A program made the position numbers and the translations under genes. Source: Marasmius tenuissimus (lineage: Eukaryota; Basidiomycota; Agaricomycetes; Agaricales; Marasmiaceae). Taken from it: a DNA stretch of 64,000 nucleotides. This document shows, one piece after another, positions 21,779 through 33,359 of this stretch; positions within the stretch are counted from its first letter, which is position 1, and every line of letters begins with the position of its first letter. The stretch covers positions 124,001 to 188,000 of the forward strand of contig JAQOTA010000049.1 in NCBI GenBank assembly GCA_029532415.1, given 5' to 3'. The notes below the pieces were generated by a model that worked only from the letters and a program-made list of their open reading frames with translations, ran no database searches and was not told the DNA's origin.

Positions 21779-23420
21779 ATGCCCCCATCTCGACACGAAT
21801 CCACCATTCGCTCTAATAGACGCGTTATCGCGAGTCCAATCAAGTACAGAGCACCATTCGAGGACGATGAACCTATAGTTCGACATCGCCCTGCATCACC
21901 ACTTACCGAAGAACAGAGGAGGACGTTAGAACAGGTTTCGCGCGTTTTTGATGGGCTGGAGTTTGGACTGCAGTTTTTTGACAACTATGACGGGTTGGGT
22001 CAACCTGAGGTGCGCCGTTAAAGCCTCTCTTCGACAGAAGAGCGCGTTGTTCATGTTCTATCCAGTATTCTCAGTCCCTGGATCCTATTTTGAAGCCAGA
22101 AGACCCTAGACCACGACCTCTTGATCTGAAAGACTTTGAATGCTTGAAATCTCTTGGTCAGTCTCGATTCTGCTTTCGCAATCGCGAGTCTGACACCCTG
22201 GACAGGTGATGGTGAATCATGCAAAGTCGTCCTCGCTCGGACTGCTCGGGAAACACACGCCTTGGATAGACCAGGGACACTCGTTGCTGTGAAGGCCATG
22301 ACCAAAAAATGGATGCGAGAATATGATCCAGTTCGTATATGTCTTCTCTCTCTCAGAACTTTCTTCTGATGGCTCTCTTCGCTAGGGCACAATCTGGGCA
22401 GATAAAGATAAAGAACGCTCAGTTCTAACAGAACTTCCCTGGAGTCCATTCGTCTGCGGTCTCATGGGAACTTTCGTTGACTCTCGCAACGTTTATCTCG
22501 CCCTCGAGTTCATGCCCAGCGGTAGTCTACGAGAACTCATCCGCGAACACGCACCTCTCCCAGTCCCCGCCGTTCAGTTCTTCACCTGTGGGATTATAGC
22601 AGGCCTCGCGTTCCTTCACGATCACGAGATAATGCATCGCGACGTTAAACCCGAGAACGTTCTCATCGGTCCTGGAGGATATCCGGTTCTCGTCGATTTC
22701 GGTTGTGCCAGACGAGTCGAAGAGGATTATACGAAGGAAGATGGCAGCAAACCGGTTTTGCGCGACTGGCAGCGCCCGGGAACTATTCTGTACACACCTC
22801 CAGAAATGACAAACGTTGACCCGGATGATGACGATCGGCCTATCTTCTTCTTCGGCCCTTCGATGGATTGGTGGGGAATGGGATGTATTGTATACGAGAT
22901 GGTGACGAGACGGATGGTACGTCCTCTATCGTCCCTATTCGCCAGTGAGGTGATGATGTCTCTGCAGGCGTTCTACGGATCGACTATTGAATCGTGTCTC
23001 GAAAGAATCGACCGATGTACTTTCTCCTGGCCGCCTGCTGAAGAAGTTCGCATCGGGAAGACACTCAAGGCATTCATTAATTCCCTCCTTCAACCTCACC
23101 CACAAAATCGACTTGGGACGTTTGGTGTACAGCAAGTGATGGACCATCCTTGGTTGGGCAACATTGACTGGGCCAAGATCGTGTCGAGGCAGTATGTGGT
23201 AAGCAGTATACATTCCTACGCCTCCATTGACGTCCCTGAAGTATTCTTTTCTCTCAAGTGCCCAATGGACATACCTGACAAGTATATCACACGTACATGG
23301 CACAGTCGGGCACTGCCTAAGCAGACTCAGATGCCAGGTTTGCGGGTCAAGAAGGCCGCGTTATATCTTCAACATGACAAACGGTTCCGTCCAAAAGCAA
23401 GTCAGAAAGTCGTCGACTAG
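21779..23420 (+). CDS. AGC-like serine/threonine protein kinase
   Basis: It starts MPPSRHESTIRSNRR at 21779, with a basic N-terminal tail. After two introns the kinase domain begins LKDFECLKSLG, with the glycine loop GDGESCKVVLA completed across a splice. The ATP lysine is in LVAVKAM. The catalytic loop is IMHRDVKPENVLI, the Mg-binding motif is LVDFGCA, and the P+1 region is GTILYTPPEM (APE degenerate to PPE). DWWGMGCIVYEM forms helix F and NRLGTFGVQQVMDHPWL ends the domain, the RLG-motif form typical of AGC kinases. A 51-nt segment starting GTACGTCCTC after TRRM, and a 60-nt segment starting GTAAGC after SRQYV, both keep frame without stops and are probably introns. The C-terminal tail is short and basic. 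The exact AGC subfamily cannot be told. Confidence 0.88.
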
Positions 23421-24263
23421 ATCTGACGCCCTTGAAGTCTGGAGATGTCCACATCGAGATCCGAAGTGTGTGTATTTTATTGTGTATTTATTGACTTTCG
23501 TTCTCGCTCCTGGACGACGCCGCACATAATCTCTCACTGAGTTGCCCTGAGTCGAGGTCGAAAATGAAGGCGTGTACGTACCGCGCACCCTCGGATTCGC
23601 TCGAACATTAATTCTCCATTGATCGGTCAAAGCGACAATCCCATTGAGACCGAGTCATTGAACGCCCACGCTGGCTATTGTTCACAGGTGTAGATGGGGA
23701 AAGAGCATACTGTGTACCAGCTGCGTACATGCCTTTTTGCGTTTTTACATACACAAGCGTTAATTTCCATGCGTTTCCGTGTGACAGTTTACAGGAGTAA
23801 ATGGCAGGTTCGCGGGAACTCGATGCCAGGCGCTTTGATATCAGATGCGCAAACCGATTGTGAAGCTCCGTGTACATCATACAATGCAGAGACAACCGTC
23901 ATCGGATGCCCTCTAGAATGTGAAATGCAACGTGTAACAGCGTGCTCGAGACTATGCTCCGCGGCGGGGGGGCCCGACTCCTGTTTGTCCTATCGCCATC
24001 TCCATTCTCCGTTCTCCGTTTCGTGGAGTCATCCCGCTGAGACATGCAGTCTACACCTGGATATCCAGGGCTAAACAGAACCGGTTGGACGAGCGTTATA
24101 TGTTGACGTCTGAATAGAGAGAGAGTAATAAGGTGTACATCGATCAGAATTGTAAATAGAAAGGCGTGCCGTAGGGTGTAGTGGACTCACGATATAGGTC
24201 ATAGGTATCAGGGAGATGTAGTTTTGGCATTCCAAAAAGATCAAACAAAAGGCCAGCGAGGCG
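23421..24263. other. Convergent 3' spacer between kinase and DAD3
   Basis: Frames at 23694-24074 (plus) and 23608-23895 (minus) have no recognisable content. No gene seen. Confidence 0.45.
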
Positions 24264-24716
24264 CTATTGTCTGACCGTTTCGTCTCCTGCTGGGTTGAAA
24301 CCGGAGTCGTTGTACGCATAAGATGGATCGACCGGCTGTTCATTGATTACGCCCCATACTGATGCTTTGAACTGAATGAAGAGGGAAATTTTATCGTTGA
24401 CGTTGTGGAATGAAATTGAGCTCGAGTAACACGCACGAGTGTAAATACCAATCCCATTTTCTTTTCCAAAGATCGTAAGCGAGCTACGAGTCTTTCGTCC
24501 GGTTCTTCGGTCAGACTTCGCGTCTTTGCTGTCAACTAGACGACATATGAATGTTATTAGTTCTCCTGAACCTGCAAGATAGCGTACCTGTTTGACATTC
24601 TCTGCAAGTTTCGCGTACTCCCATAATACGGCAGCTTCAGTTGGAGAAAGACTTGGATGATCTTCATACGGATTTTGTTCGAATATATCATTTTGATTCG
24701 GGGGTGGACTCGACAT
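24264..24716 (-). CDS. DAD3: DASH/DAM1 complex subunit Dad3
   Basis: Component of the DASH ring that couples kinetochores to spindle microtubules in fungi. Exon 1 starts MSSPPPNQNDIFEQNPYED and holds LSPTEAAVLWEYAKLAENV. Exon 2 reads LTAKTRSLTEEPDERLVARL, then SLEKKMGLVFTL. Exon 3 starts FKASVWGVINEQP and ends GDETVRQ before TAG. This order (TPxEAxVLWEYAKL, then LxxLExKMGLVxTLFKASVW) matches the Dad3 family over its whole length of roughly 110 residues. Introns have GTACGC and GTGCGT donors. Confidence 0.92.
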   Translation of the reverse strand: MSSPPPNQNDIFEQNPYEDHPSLSPTEAAVLWEYAKLAENVKQVRYLAGSGELITFICRLVDSKDAKSDRRTGRKTRSSLTIFGKENGIGIYTRACYSSSISFHNVNDKISLFIQFKASVWGVINEQPVDPSYAYNDSGFNPAGDETVRQ

Positions 24717-26034
24717 TTTGAATGTTCAGAAGATTGATAGGACAGTCCTGAAGGTCGTGGAGGTTGCTGTTGAAAATTGAGGAGGGTGTTGACCGGTATT
24801 TGCGCATCGCTGGCGGTCCGTGTCGGAGAATCGCGCCTCTCACTCTTTGTCCTTATACCACTATCATCACGTTTAATCGATCTTAGACTTTTAAACAGCT
24901 TCCAGGTGGTACTTGGGAAGCTAAATATGCAAGACAGATCCCTTCGGAAATGAAGATGACCCACTACGTCGCGAAACTTAGGCATGTTTTAGAACTTGTT
25001 GTTATTGCGGGGAATCGACTCTTCATTATCGCAATTCCTGGCTAGCCTCGTGTTCATGCTCCCTGCATACTCGTGAACGATAAGGACGCGATCCTTCCAA
25101 CCCTGCATACGGAGCTTGTCGTTTTTCAAACTGTCGAGCTGGAGGAGCGATTAGACCCCCTCTCAACGAGAGTAGGTCAGAGCCTGGATTGGCCCGGTAC
25201 GATCGTTCACTTCTTCGGGCTTATTATACCTCCTCCCGCAGGCACCATATGCTAAAATTGCAGAGTATTTCTCGACTTTCACATATCTGGAGGCCATAAA
25301 CACGATAACAGATCAATGCCGGTGTTGGTGGGGGGTCTACGCAGGTAAGTATAATGTGTAGAAGATGCTATTGGGACTCTGCCAAGTTCTTACTGATAGA
25401 TATATATACACTCTTGCGAGCTCGAGTCGCGAATATTGATCGATGATCTACGACCCTCCTGAATGGGTAAACGTTACTGAAAGGTCCTATTTCCCCGTTC
25501 CGCCGGACGATCAGATCGTTGCTCGACACTGACGTTGCAGGTGTCTTCAAGCTCTCAGCAACGATGAGACCCTTGGATGAAGCATACACAACCATCATGC
25601 ATTTGCATCATGGCGCCGGCGTACTGCAGATCTGCCTGTCACAATCTCCCGTATGGGATGACTAGGCAACGTGGAAAGACAATAAAGAATCGAAAGGACA
25701 TCAAAACCGGCAAGGATACTAGACAATTGAAGGAATTCGTCAGATCGACCTCAAACAGGGTCACCATATTTCCTGCACCTCCATAAACATGCCTGGAAGC
25801 TGTATAGGTTGCCGAGTGTCGGAACTCGGGCGGGCAAGAAAATACCTTCCACATAAAAATGCGAACCGGAACCCGAACTTTCTCACTCTTCTCCCCCGCA
25901 AAAGGGAGAGCCATCGTTTGCTTGGCCGTTTACTTCACCACCCAAAAGGATATCAAAGATCTTCCCTTCTCTTTGGGTCGGACCTTCCTTTCTCGGTTTA
26001 TCCGTATCTGTTTCCCCGTGCAGGTTCCTCAAGA
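24717..26034. other. 1.3-kb region between divergent DAD3 and BTB-like genes
   Basis: It contains two divergent promoters. Frames at 24557-24985, 25073-25255, 25368-25598 and 25577-25786 have no recognisable sequence and do not connect by splicing into anything convincing. The plus frame is open without stop from 25789 into the BTB-like gene but reads like leader sequence. Confidence 0.4.
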
Positions 26035-27334
26035 ATGGCATTAAACAATAGACCTCCTCACGCCAATAAAAAGCTCGAGGTTGAGCCTCCCATCTCCTCA
26101 AAACACTGCCGCGGGTCTGGCAAACCCACGCTTTCTCTATCCATGGCCATCGCTCATGATGTTGAAGGACCTTCTCCCACTCTCCACTCTTCGTCGTCCT
26201 CAATCGCCCCCAAGCCCTTTCCCCCGACCTCACTGGCTGGTATTCCCCTCCAATACATCCTCGATCAACTTCACCTTTTGGCCCCTCACTATTGGAACAA
26301 AGCGGACACGGCAGATTGTACCCTAGGTACGTTTCTTTTGTTCGCTATTTCCGGCGCTTTGATCTGTGATCTAATTGACATTTACGCTTGGATAGTCATT
26401 CCTGTGCCATATCCTCGAGCGGGAGGACATTCTCTACCATTCTCTTCCCGTCCTTCCTACGACCCCTCTGGTCTGGGTCGTAGAGTCACTGAACCTTCGC
26501 TAAACTACATACCTCGGCTCTCGTTGAAGGTGAGCCATTCCGCACGTCGGGCCACTCCCGCCCTGAATACTGACCCTATTTGGCTAGCTACATACAGATT
26601 ATCTATCAGCACACTCTAGTTTCTTACGCGGTCTATTCAGTGGAGCATCTCCATTTGACCTCATCACTACCACTGCGACATCCACATCATCGACTAGTAC
26701 GCCTCTCAGGACGCCATCGGGACGGTTTACTATCCCTCCCGACCGTCTGCCTCGTTTGTTGCCCCATTCAACGCCGGAACACCCGGTGTTATTCCTCCCT
26801 GTTCCAGATCCTACGTCTATCGACCATCTCATTCATTGGATGTACTTTGGGGACACTTCTTTCATCGAACGAGATCTCGGTCGCGGTACGATCGAGTGGG
26901 AGGGCATAGCTCGCAATGTCGAATATCTCGGCTTATCTGCCGATATCAAGGTCTTCCTCGGGCAATGGTATGGTCGATGGCTTCACCCCGAGCGCCGCAC
27001 AGTTTCAAGCTCGCCGACTTGTGTCGGATACGACGACGAGGATGCTGGTTCTTCTTCTGATACGCTGTATAGTGAGGATGACGACGACGACGACGATTAT
27101 GCTATCGAAGACTCTGATGACGAAGAGCTCTACGACCCTGCGTCCGATGATGTTGAGATGGATCTGGACGAAATCACCGTCGAGAAGGAACCTCCTCGGG
27201 GAAGATCGCTGTGGTCACATCGACGGCCGCCACCTACATGGAATATCCCTTTCACGCCAGAAAACGGGAACCACAACCCCGTACTTCCCCCAGAAATATC
27301 ACCTCTGGAGCCGTCACCTGTTCTTGCATGCTGA
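26035..27334 (+). CDS. BTB/POZ-like domain protein of basidiomycete type
   Basis: Exons 26035-26326, 26396-26529 and 26588-27334 give 390 residues. After a Ser/Pro-rich N-terminus comes SLAGIPLQYILDQLHLLAPH and WNKADTADCTL. Exon 2 continues VIPVPYPRAGGHSLP and ends IPRLSLK. Exon 3 continues LHTDYLSAHSSFLRGLFSGA, the BTB-like helix where the protein is held before its loop. Further on, HPVLFLPVPDPTSIDHLIHW, MYFGD and NVEYLGLSADIKVFLGQWY complete the fold. The C-terminal third is extremely acidic (EDDDDDDDYAIEDSDDEE). Such BTB-like proteins are common in agaricomycetes; partners and function are unknown. An in-frame ATG at 25789 would add 82 residues of leader-like sequence, so I chose 26035. 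Confidence 0.75.
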
Positions 27335-28441
27335 TGACTTATCACGAGCTCGCACACTCTGCTTTCGCTTTCTTCTTCTACTCAGAATGGGACCTTTTGT
27401 TTGACGTCTTGCATCTATCATTATTCGACTTTCGTCACCTTTCTTCTTCTGCTTTCGCACCTCTGTCTGTACCATGTGTCAGGCATAGCCAAGCGCAACA
27501 TTCGTTCGACCTACCTTTCTCCCGCACACCTCTACTACCCTCGCACCGACCCACCCCACTTTACAGCTGTAATGTCTTACGTCTCGTCATGGTACGTGCA
27601 TATGTAGACCATCTCGCCCCCCACATACTCATGCTATCTCCTTCGGAGCCATCCTTGTATCCCTGTATCCAATCAACACATAATTGTACATCATCACTAC
27701 CTAAATGGATTATAGCGTTAGCATTCGTTCCCGGCTTCCCTGGCTTGTATGCACTGTGAGTCGCTCTCACTCATAGTAACCACAAGGTTTCAATGGTAAC
27801 AGGCGTCAAAGAAACGAGTTGAGCGCAGCGTGTCATTGTGGGTGTTCAATCAACGCTTTGCTTCTGGCGCCCAGTAACTTATTGTTCTTTTTTTCCCACC
27901 TCAACCGCATTGACGATGTGCAATGCGGCGTGCGCAATTTGCAAACCTCATCGCCACCCCGCCTTCTTTCTTTATTGTCTTTTCCCGTCCCTTGAGGTAA
28001 TTACCCTCGTTCATAGATTTCTTCTTCCTTTTTATGTTTGTTTTATTTAGGGAATATTACATCCGGGAACCTCGAAGTACTCCACACGCCTCTCACAACC
28101 CAGAAGGATTTACAACAAAAAACACAGCTCACGCGACCCGGTTGTTGCGACAGGAAGTCTGAGGTTTTCCTTTGATATTTCTCGTTTTGGGTAAAGATTT
28201 GATACATGGGGTAAGAGTGAGCCTGAGATTCGGGAGATTCCACTGTACAAGGGTTTCTATACGATTTGCCAATTAGGCACTGCGCAGAGAAGCACAGTGC
28301 ATTTGAGATCTGTGGGTCAATGCGAATGCGGCGAAAGCGGAGACTTGTAGTACGTCCTGTGGACCATGTAGGATTTCTTCATGCGGGCGTGACTTATTGA
28401 TCGTACGTAGGCGTTTATGACCGATATGAATATCATAATGG
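27335..28441. other. Gene-free stretch left of the TIR element
   Basis: The 3' flank of the BTB-like gene, pyrimidine-rich between 27350 and 27560. The open frame 27211-27759 is a shadow without recognisable content. No gene seen. Confidence 0.5.
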
Positions 28442-28443
28442 TA

Positions 28444-29122
28444 CAGTGTTTACGGCCTCCTTTAGACGTCACGCTCCTTTAGACGTTGGCCTCGGGATGG
28501 CGGGAAAGTGCTTACCCTTTCTCAACCTTTGGAATATGTAACTATCTAAAGTACATCTTCAACATACCTGAAGTAGAGTACGGTCTGACTTCACAATAAC
28601 CTACGATTTCGGGATCAGTAGTGATACAAGACATGAATGTGTTCTCATTCTATGGTACATGAAAGTTGGCCTACCAAAACTCACCCCAGTATATATTAGA
28701 TGGTTTGGAAGTGGATAGTTACCCTTCTGAGCGGGGAACAGAGGCAAGACATGCTGAAATGGGAGAGGTCAAGATGGAGGCACGGAGAAAGGTCACATCA
28801 CTTACCAAATGGGTTAGATCCGGCCCAAGGGATCGGTTTCCGAGGCCTGCGTGCGGTTAGTTGGTGATGTAATTTTGCCCCCTTTTGGGGATCACACCGG
28901 ATGTGACTACCGTCTAAAGGAACCACTTTTCGCTGATAAGGGTGGTTTCCACTGATTTGTCTATCGCACTCGAAACATGTCTCCCTCACCATATAATGCG
29001 ACTAGATACCAATCTTCACTTACCTCAGATGATATTTGGTACACAAGATCTCACGATAAACCCTCCGTGATCCAATCCGAGGCTCTCTTTATTTGGCTGT
29101 CTAAAGGAGGCCGTAAACACTG
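28444..29122. mobile_element. 679-bp non-autonomous Tc1/mariner- or pogo-like element (MITE)
   Basis: Perfect 24-bp terminal inverted repeats: CAGTGTTTACGGCCTCCTTT at the left end (28444-28467, ending AGAC) and its exact reverse complement at 29099-29122. Both ends are flanked by TA (28442-28443 and 29123-29124), as expected for the TA target duplication of Tc1/mariner/pogo transposition, whose ends commonly start CAGTG. Similarity continues inward: GCCTCGGGATGG on the left against GCCTCGGATTGG on the reversed right end. The left end also repeats CTCCTTTAGACGT a second time at 28471-28485. No transposase frame is present inside, only two 64-codon shadows. It lies in a gene-free region. Confidence 0.8.
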
Positions 29123-29124
29123 TA

Positions 29125-30592
29125 ACTGCGGTGTGTCCGAGGCCGTGAACTCATTTCGAACAGTGGCAAATCAAAATTGAACGTTTTCGGAACAGTGCTT
29201 CGAACAGCCATTTCTTGAAATCATACATGACGCCTAGCTGCACATCAAGCTGCCAGCTAGTACACGGATACGCCGAATGAAATGTGACTAGATGGGGTTG
29301 AAACGAGTGGATGAGGAGAACAATGGACTTGAAGTCTTCATTGTACAACAGAAAAGGTATAAGTCAATTCGATTTTTTCCGCAGAGGTAGGAGGCAGGGC
29401 ACTTGGCATATCCATTGTTCGGTGTCATGATGAGCTGCATTGCATCGTAGCGCGATAGGTACACCACGTGTAATGTTGCTCGGGGGGATGTGGGCAGCGT
29501 GTTACATCGGAGGAAGGATGTAGGATGTCGACAGTGGGACTAGGAGTGACAGAATGAAAAGATACCGATGGAAATAGGAGACCGGGAGATAAGTTGGTTG
29601 CACGAATACCGATGTGGGAAGAGGGCAAACTCTTCCGGGCCTCGGAGCAAGTGGATGTGCTCGTAAGTATTCCGGACCTCCGGTACAAGTCTGGACGAGC
29701 AATCGAAGTACCCGGTTTTCTACATTGATAGATTGAGCCGTTGGCCCATGAGAATACCGTTGCATACTAGCGGGACCACAGGCAGGCCACAGGCTCAGGC
29801 GGCGAGGGGCTGGCAAGACTTAGTCTGACTTAGTCCCTCCGAGAGAAGCTGATCCGTTCTCGGTAGATCTCTCTTCCTGAGAGTTCGGGATGCTAGGTAC
29901 ATTCCGCAGCAGATGGCGCCCTAGGAGCTGCCTAGCTAAATTTATGGAATGGACGAGCTTAACTTCGCCGTTGGCGTGGTCCACGCGCATCTAGGAGGTT
30001 TGGTTTCGGCGCGATGAGGTCGTCCATCGCGTCAGCAAGACCCAAAAGAGGTGCATATATGTCCAAGGCCAATTCAGTAAACTAGTATGGAGTAGTGTAT
30101 GCTTTATGCAGTTCCCGGGCAGACAGCTGTTCCCCGATGGGGCGAACTCGTCTGCGAACCATCGATGATTCGGAAGGAGCCTGAATCCGCTCAGAATGCT
30201 GAAAGGGAGTCAAGGAGTGGTTTTTGCCACGCTGAAAGTTTGACTAGATTCCGGGCATCATAGCCCAGCATGTGTAACTGCGGTTTAGTCAATGCGGCGA
30301 AAATTTACTGGAAAGACGCGGCGAGTCCCCGAGAGCCGATGAACGTCCATGTCTAGTCTTTCCCAAGGTCCTAGAGAATACATCAAGTTTCTTAGCTTGA
30401 GCGCTCGTAGAAGAGTAGATTGGGAAGAGAGGCGAGTGAAGGACGAAAACAGTTGAGTCTGGTCGACGTTGCCGTTTGGCGCTAAGTTGAAAGAGGCCCG
30501 AGCGCTATGGTGCCACTGCCACGTGTGACGCATGACGCGTCGGCGTCGGTTGAGCGGCGAATGTACAAGCGCCCGTTTCATCACCCAAACCA
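29125..30592. other. Gene-free stretch right of the TIR element
   Basis: Frames at 29425-29688, 29502-29816 and 30285-30602 (all minus) have no recognisable content. The last 100 bases are the promoter of the DUF1279-like gene. No gene seen. Confidence 0.45.
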
Positions 30593-31191
30593 ATGACCTC
30601 AAACTCTGGCCGTTACCGTCAAGCTCTCAATGCAATTTCAGCGAGGACAGGAGCGCCTCTCCCATCTCTTATCTTTTCTTTTGGTATCTTGCATGAAATC
30701 ACAGCAGTCGCTCCCTTGTTCGGTATCTTCTATGGTGCACGTATGCTTGGGGTGGGTGAACGAATAGTCGCGACCGTGGTCAACGTCGACGAACCGAACC
30801 CGAATGACTCTCCTGCCGTTACATGGGCAAAGGAAAAGTGCAGAACTTGGATTGAGGAGGGTGAAGGCTGGGCAGAGAGGGTGGGTCGACGGTATGGAGT
30901 CTTCGGATACGAGAAGCGGAAACGTGGAGAAGGCGTAGAGACGGGTTCGAATGCCTCTCGACCGTACATTCAAGGTCATCTAGCAGGCGATGTAGCAAAT
31001 GCTGTCGTTGCATATGGAATGACCAAGGTGCGTAGCTTTTCGTTGTGTCCTTCTGCACGGAGCTTAGAGTTTCCCAGGCATTGTTGCCCGCCCGCATTGG
31101 CCTCTCGTTGTACCTTTCCCCGGCTTTCTCGCGGGGTGTAGTTGAGCCTTGTAGGCGATTTGTTATACGACAGTTCAAATCGAAGAGTTGA
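30593..31191 (+). CDS. FAM210/DUF1279-like membrane protein, probably mitochondrial
   Basis: Exons 30593-31027 and 31078-31191 give 182 residues starting MTSNSGRYRQALNAISARTG. A hydrophobic segment LIFSFGILHEITAVAPLFGI is followed by FYGARMLGVGERIV. A second segment spans the splice: VANAVVAYGMTK, then ALLPARIGLSLYLSPAFSRG. The pattern of two such segments with a small Gly-rich turn resembles DUF1279/FAM210-type mitochondrial inner-membrane proteins. The N-terminus is basic and could target mitochondria. The family call is from pattern resemblance. It is convergent with the next gene. Confidence 0.72.
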
Positions 31192-31358
31192 AAACAGAAG
31201 CCAGAACCTTTGTTACAAAATACAACTCGAGAATCTCGACGACCACCGTTATTGATACATAAGGAATACAAGTCATAACGTTTGCTGAGGCTATGGGACG
31301 AGAGAGGGTAAGCATTCGTTCCCTTCAGACGAGATCATTCACATTACCTGAAACAGGG

Positions 31359-31808
31359 TCAAATCATCTGCGATGAACCAGCCCGTTGGCGTTTAGCCTT
31401 CTTCGTTTTCTTCGTCTTTTTTGCCGCAGTAGCGGGAGCAATGGCGGGACCGGCCGACTCAGGTGGAAGCTTTACCAGATCCTTCTCCTTCATCACGACA
31501 TACTTTTCTTCCTTCTTCAGCCTCATCCCACCGCATCCACTGCATTGACAGACTTTCTCCTTCCCCTTGCATCCACCCAACTTGCTCAACCAGTATTCAT
31601 CCCTAAGCTTCGTGACGATCGATTCCATCTCCATCTCAAGTTTGGCTTTGTCCATTGCGCGTTCAAAAGCAAGGATAGCATCAGGGCAAAGAGATTCGAA
31701 ACCGGCGATGCGGATGTATATGGGTAGGAGAGTTGACACGGTTATCTTTTGGAGGGGACTGCGAACAGAAGCTTGTTCGAGGGCTTGGTCAATACTTCGA
31801 CGTAGCAT
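31359..31808 (-). CDS. Hypothetical protein with Cys cluster and basic tail
   Basis: Single exon of 149 residues starting MLRRSIDQALEQASVRSPLQ. The N-terminal half is helical (KITVSTLLPIYIRIAGFES, ILAFERAMDKAKLEMEMES). A short cysteine cluster KGKEKVCQCSGCGGM follows. The tail is Lys-rich (AAKKTKKTKKAKRQR), suggesting a nuclear or nucleic-acid role. I do not recognise the family. The composition and coherent helices support a real gene; a 5' extension by splicing is possible. Confidence 0.6.
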   Translation of the reverse strand: MLRRSIDQALEQASVRSPLQKITVSTLLPIYIRIAGFESLCPDAILAFERAMDKAKLEMEMESIVTKLRDEYWLSKLGGCKGKEKVCQCSGCGGMRLKKEEKYVVMKEKDLVKLPPESAGPAIAPATAAKKTKKTKKAKRQRAGSSQMI

Positions 31809-33359
31809 CTCACGTATCGGGGGTGGGGTGGAATGAAGATTGAGTGGGAATCACTGTGGGGCGAAGCAGTTTATTTCCTGACTTGTGAGGACCATCGCAG
31901 TCGGTTCAGTGAGCCAACGGATTTGGATTCCGGAAGGACCGTCAAAATCTCCCACATGACCTGCGTGAACTTTTGGAAATTGGAGGTGAATTTTTAGGGT
32001 ATTCGGTGAGTACTCCTCCAGAATATTTTCCGGTCTGGTTCAAGGCGAACCGTCCCATGCATTTCTCATCGACACTTTCGATTAGGTTTGACAGTCCTAC
32101 GTTTCGGGGAATGGAACGAGAAACTCTAATCCATCTCTTCAGCGCGACGTCCAAGTTTCCGATCCATTCCAACGGGTGATGAGCATGGAGAGTTAGCGTG
32201 ATTGCCAATGCTGTTGATCATTGTCTCTTCTTGACGCAGTTTCTGGGCTGTCAAGTATTTTCTGTTTCTCCTTTCCAGTCTCCGCGAAGCGATTCAGGAT
32301 TCCTGATTTGATTATGACCCGATTGCCGCCCTTTTCGAGGCTGCTGACTTCATGAGGCACCCCTACACTTGCAGAAATGTCGGTGCAACGCATGTCCAAT
32401 AGTCAGCAGGCTCAATACGTTTACCTCCGATTCATACGTTTTTCTGGCATGGAAACCTGTCCAAGGTCCACACCAAAGACTCCACGGCCACCCTCCAACT
32501 ACGCCTCCACCCTATTCTTCGTAATACTAGGTCGTTATATCGTTACCCAAGGACCTACCCTCGCCGTTCTTCCCGCCTCAACTTCAAACTGGTTGGTGTT
32601 GCATCTTTACGTGTACTACGAGTTGAATGAATTATCCGCACAACATCCACTTATTGTTTGATCAAAACCCGCTTCTTTCTTGGAAGGGCGTAATACCAAC
32701 GGCCTCCACGATTCATGAATGCTCCTGTCTATCTTTATCTGGGCCTGAACGCCACTGTGAATAGGGTGTTTCCTCGGTGTGTACCCTCCCAGTTGTTTCT
32801 AGGTTTGAGCTGTTGAGACTTTGAACAAGTTCGCCTCTGAAAACTGAGCTAGGTGGATTTCTCCTCCAAATTTCGGTGCATCACCTCGTATCATCAACTA
32901 CAAGAAGAGTGGTCGAAGACAAAAGTCGTGACTACCCCGCGTTTCTGCGGGACCAACTCCAGACTTCGAAGCAGCACAGAAATGAATTAATTTTCATGAC
33001 TGGTGCGGTCGATGAGGCAATTTTGGACCATCGCGAGGGTACACGGCCGGAGTCTGGAGAGTGCTTCCAAATACGGAAATTTTCGGCGAAAATGACCTCC
33101 ATCGAGCAAGTCGCTCGGAGTTAGGCTCACAACACTCCGTCTTCTCAAAGTTCGTCCCGGTTCACGATACCTTCTCTTATCGTCCTCTAGAGCCTTTGCT
33201 GCCAAAAAAGCTCACTCAATTCGGCATTGAAGGGGTTCTCAAACGACCAGCTGTCTCTGCTGGCACGTAAAAGGAAGGGAAAAGCTCGCAACGCTGACTA
33301 ATTAGGTTGAACAATAGAGAGCGGAAAATTGCGAGCGGATTGGCTCTTATAGTTCACAT
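31809..33359. other. 1.55-kb region between divergent genes
   Basis: It contains the promoters of the 31808 gene and of the insulysin gene. Frames at 31942-32208 (minus), 32377-32661 (plus) and 32876-33124 (plus) carry nothing recognisable. No gene seen. Confidence 0.45.

Noticed and set aside
27211..27759. 182-codon plus frame after the BTB-like gene
   Set aside because: It starts inside the BTB-like coding sequence in another frame and continues through pyrimidine-rich DNA; no motif.
30940..30965. GGTTCGAATGCC, resembling a tRNA T-loop
   Set aside because: It sits in the coding exon of the DUF1279-like gene; no acceptor stem or anticodon arm can be folded around it.
31950..32880. Possible inverted repeat (AATTTGGAGG-type) between divergent genes
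   Set aside because: Matches cover only about 10-15 nt with mismatches, within chance expectation for AT-rich DNA of this length.
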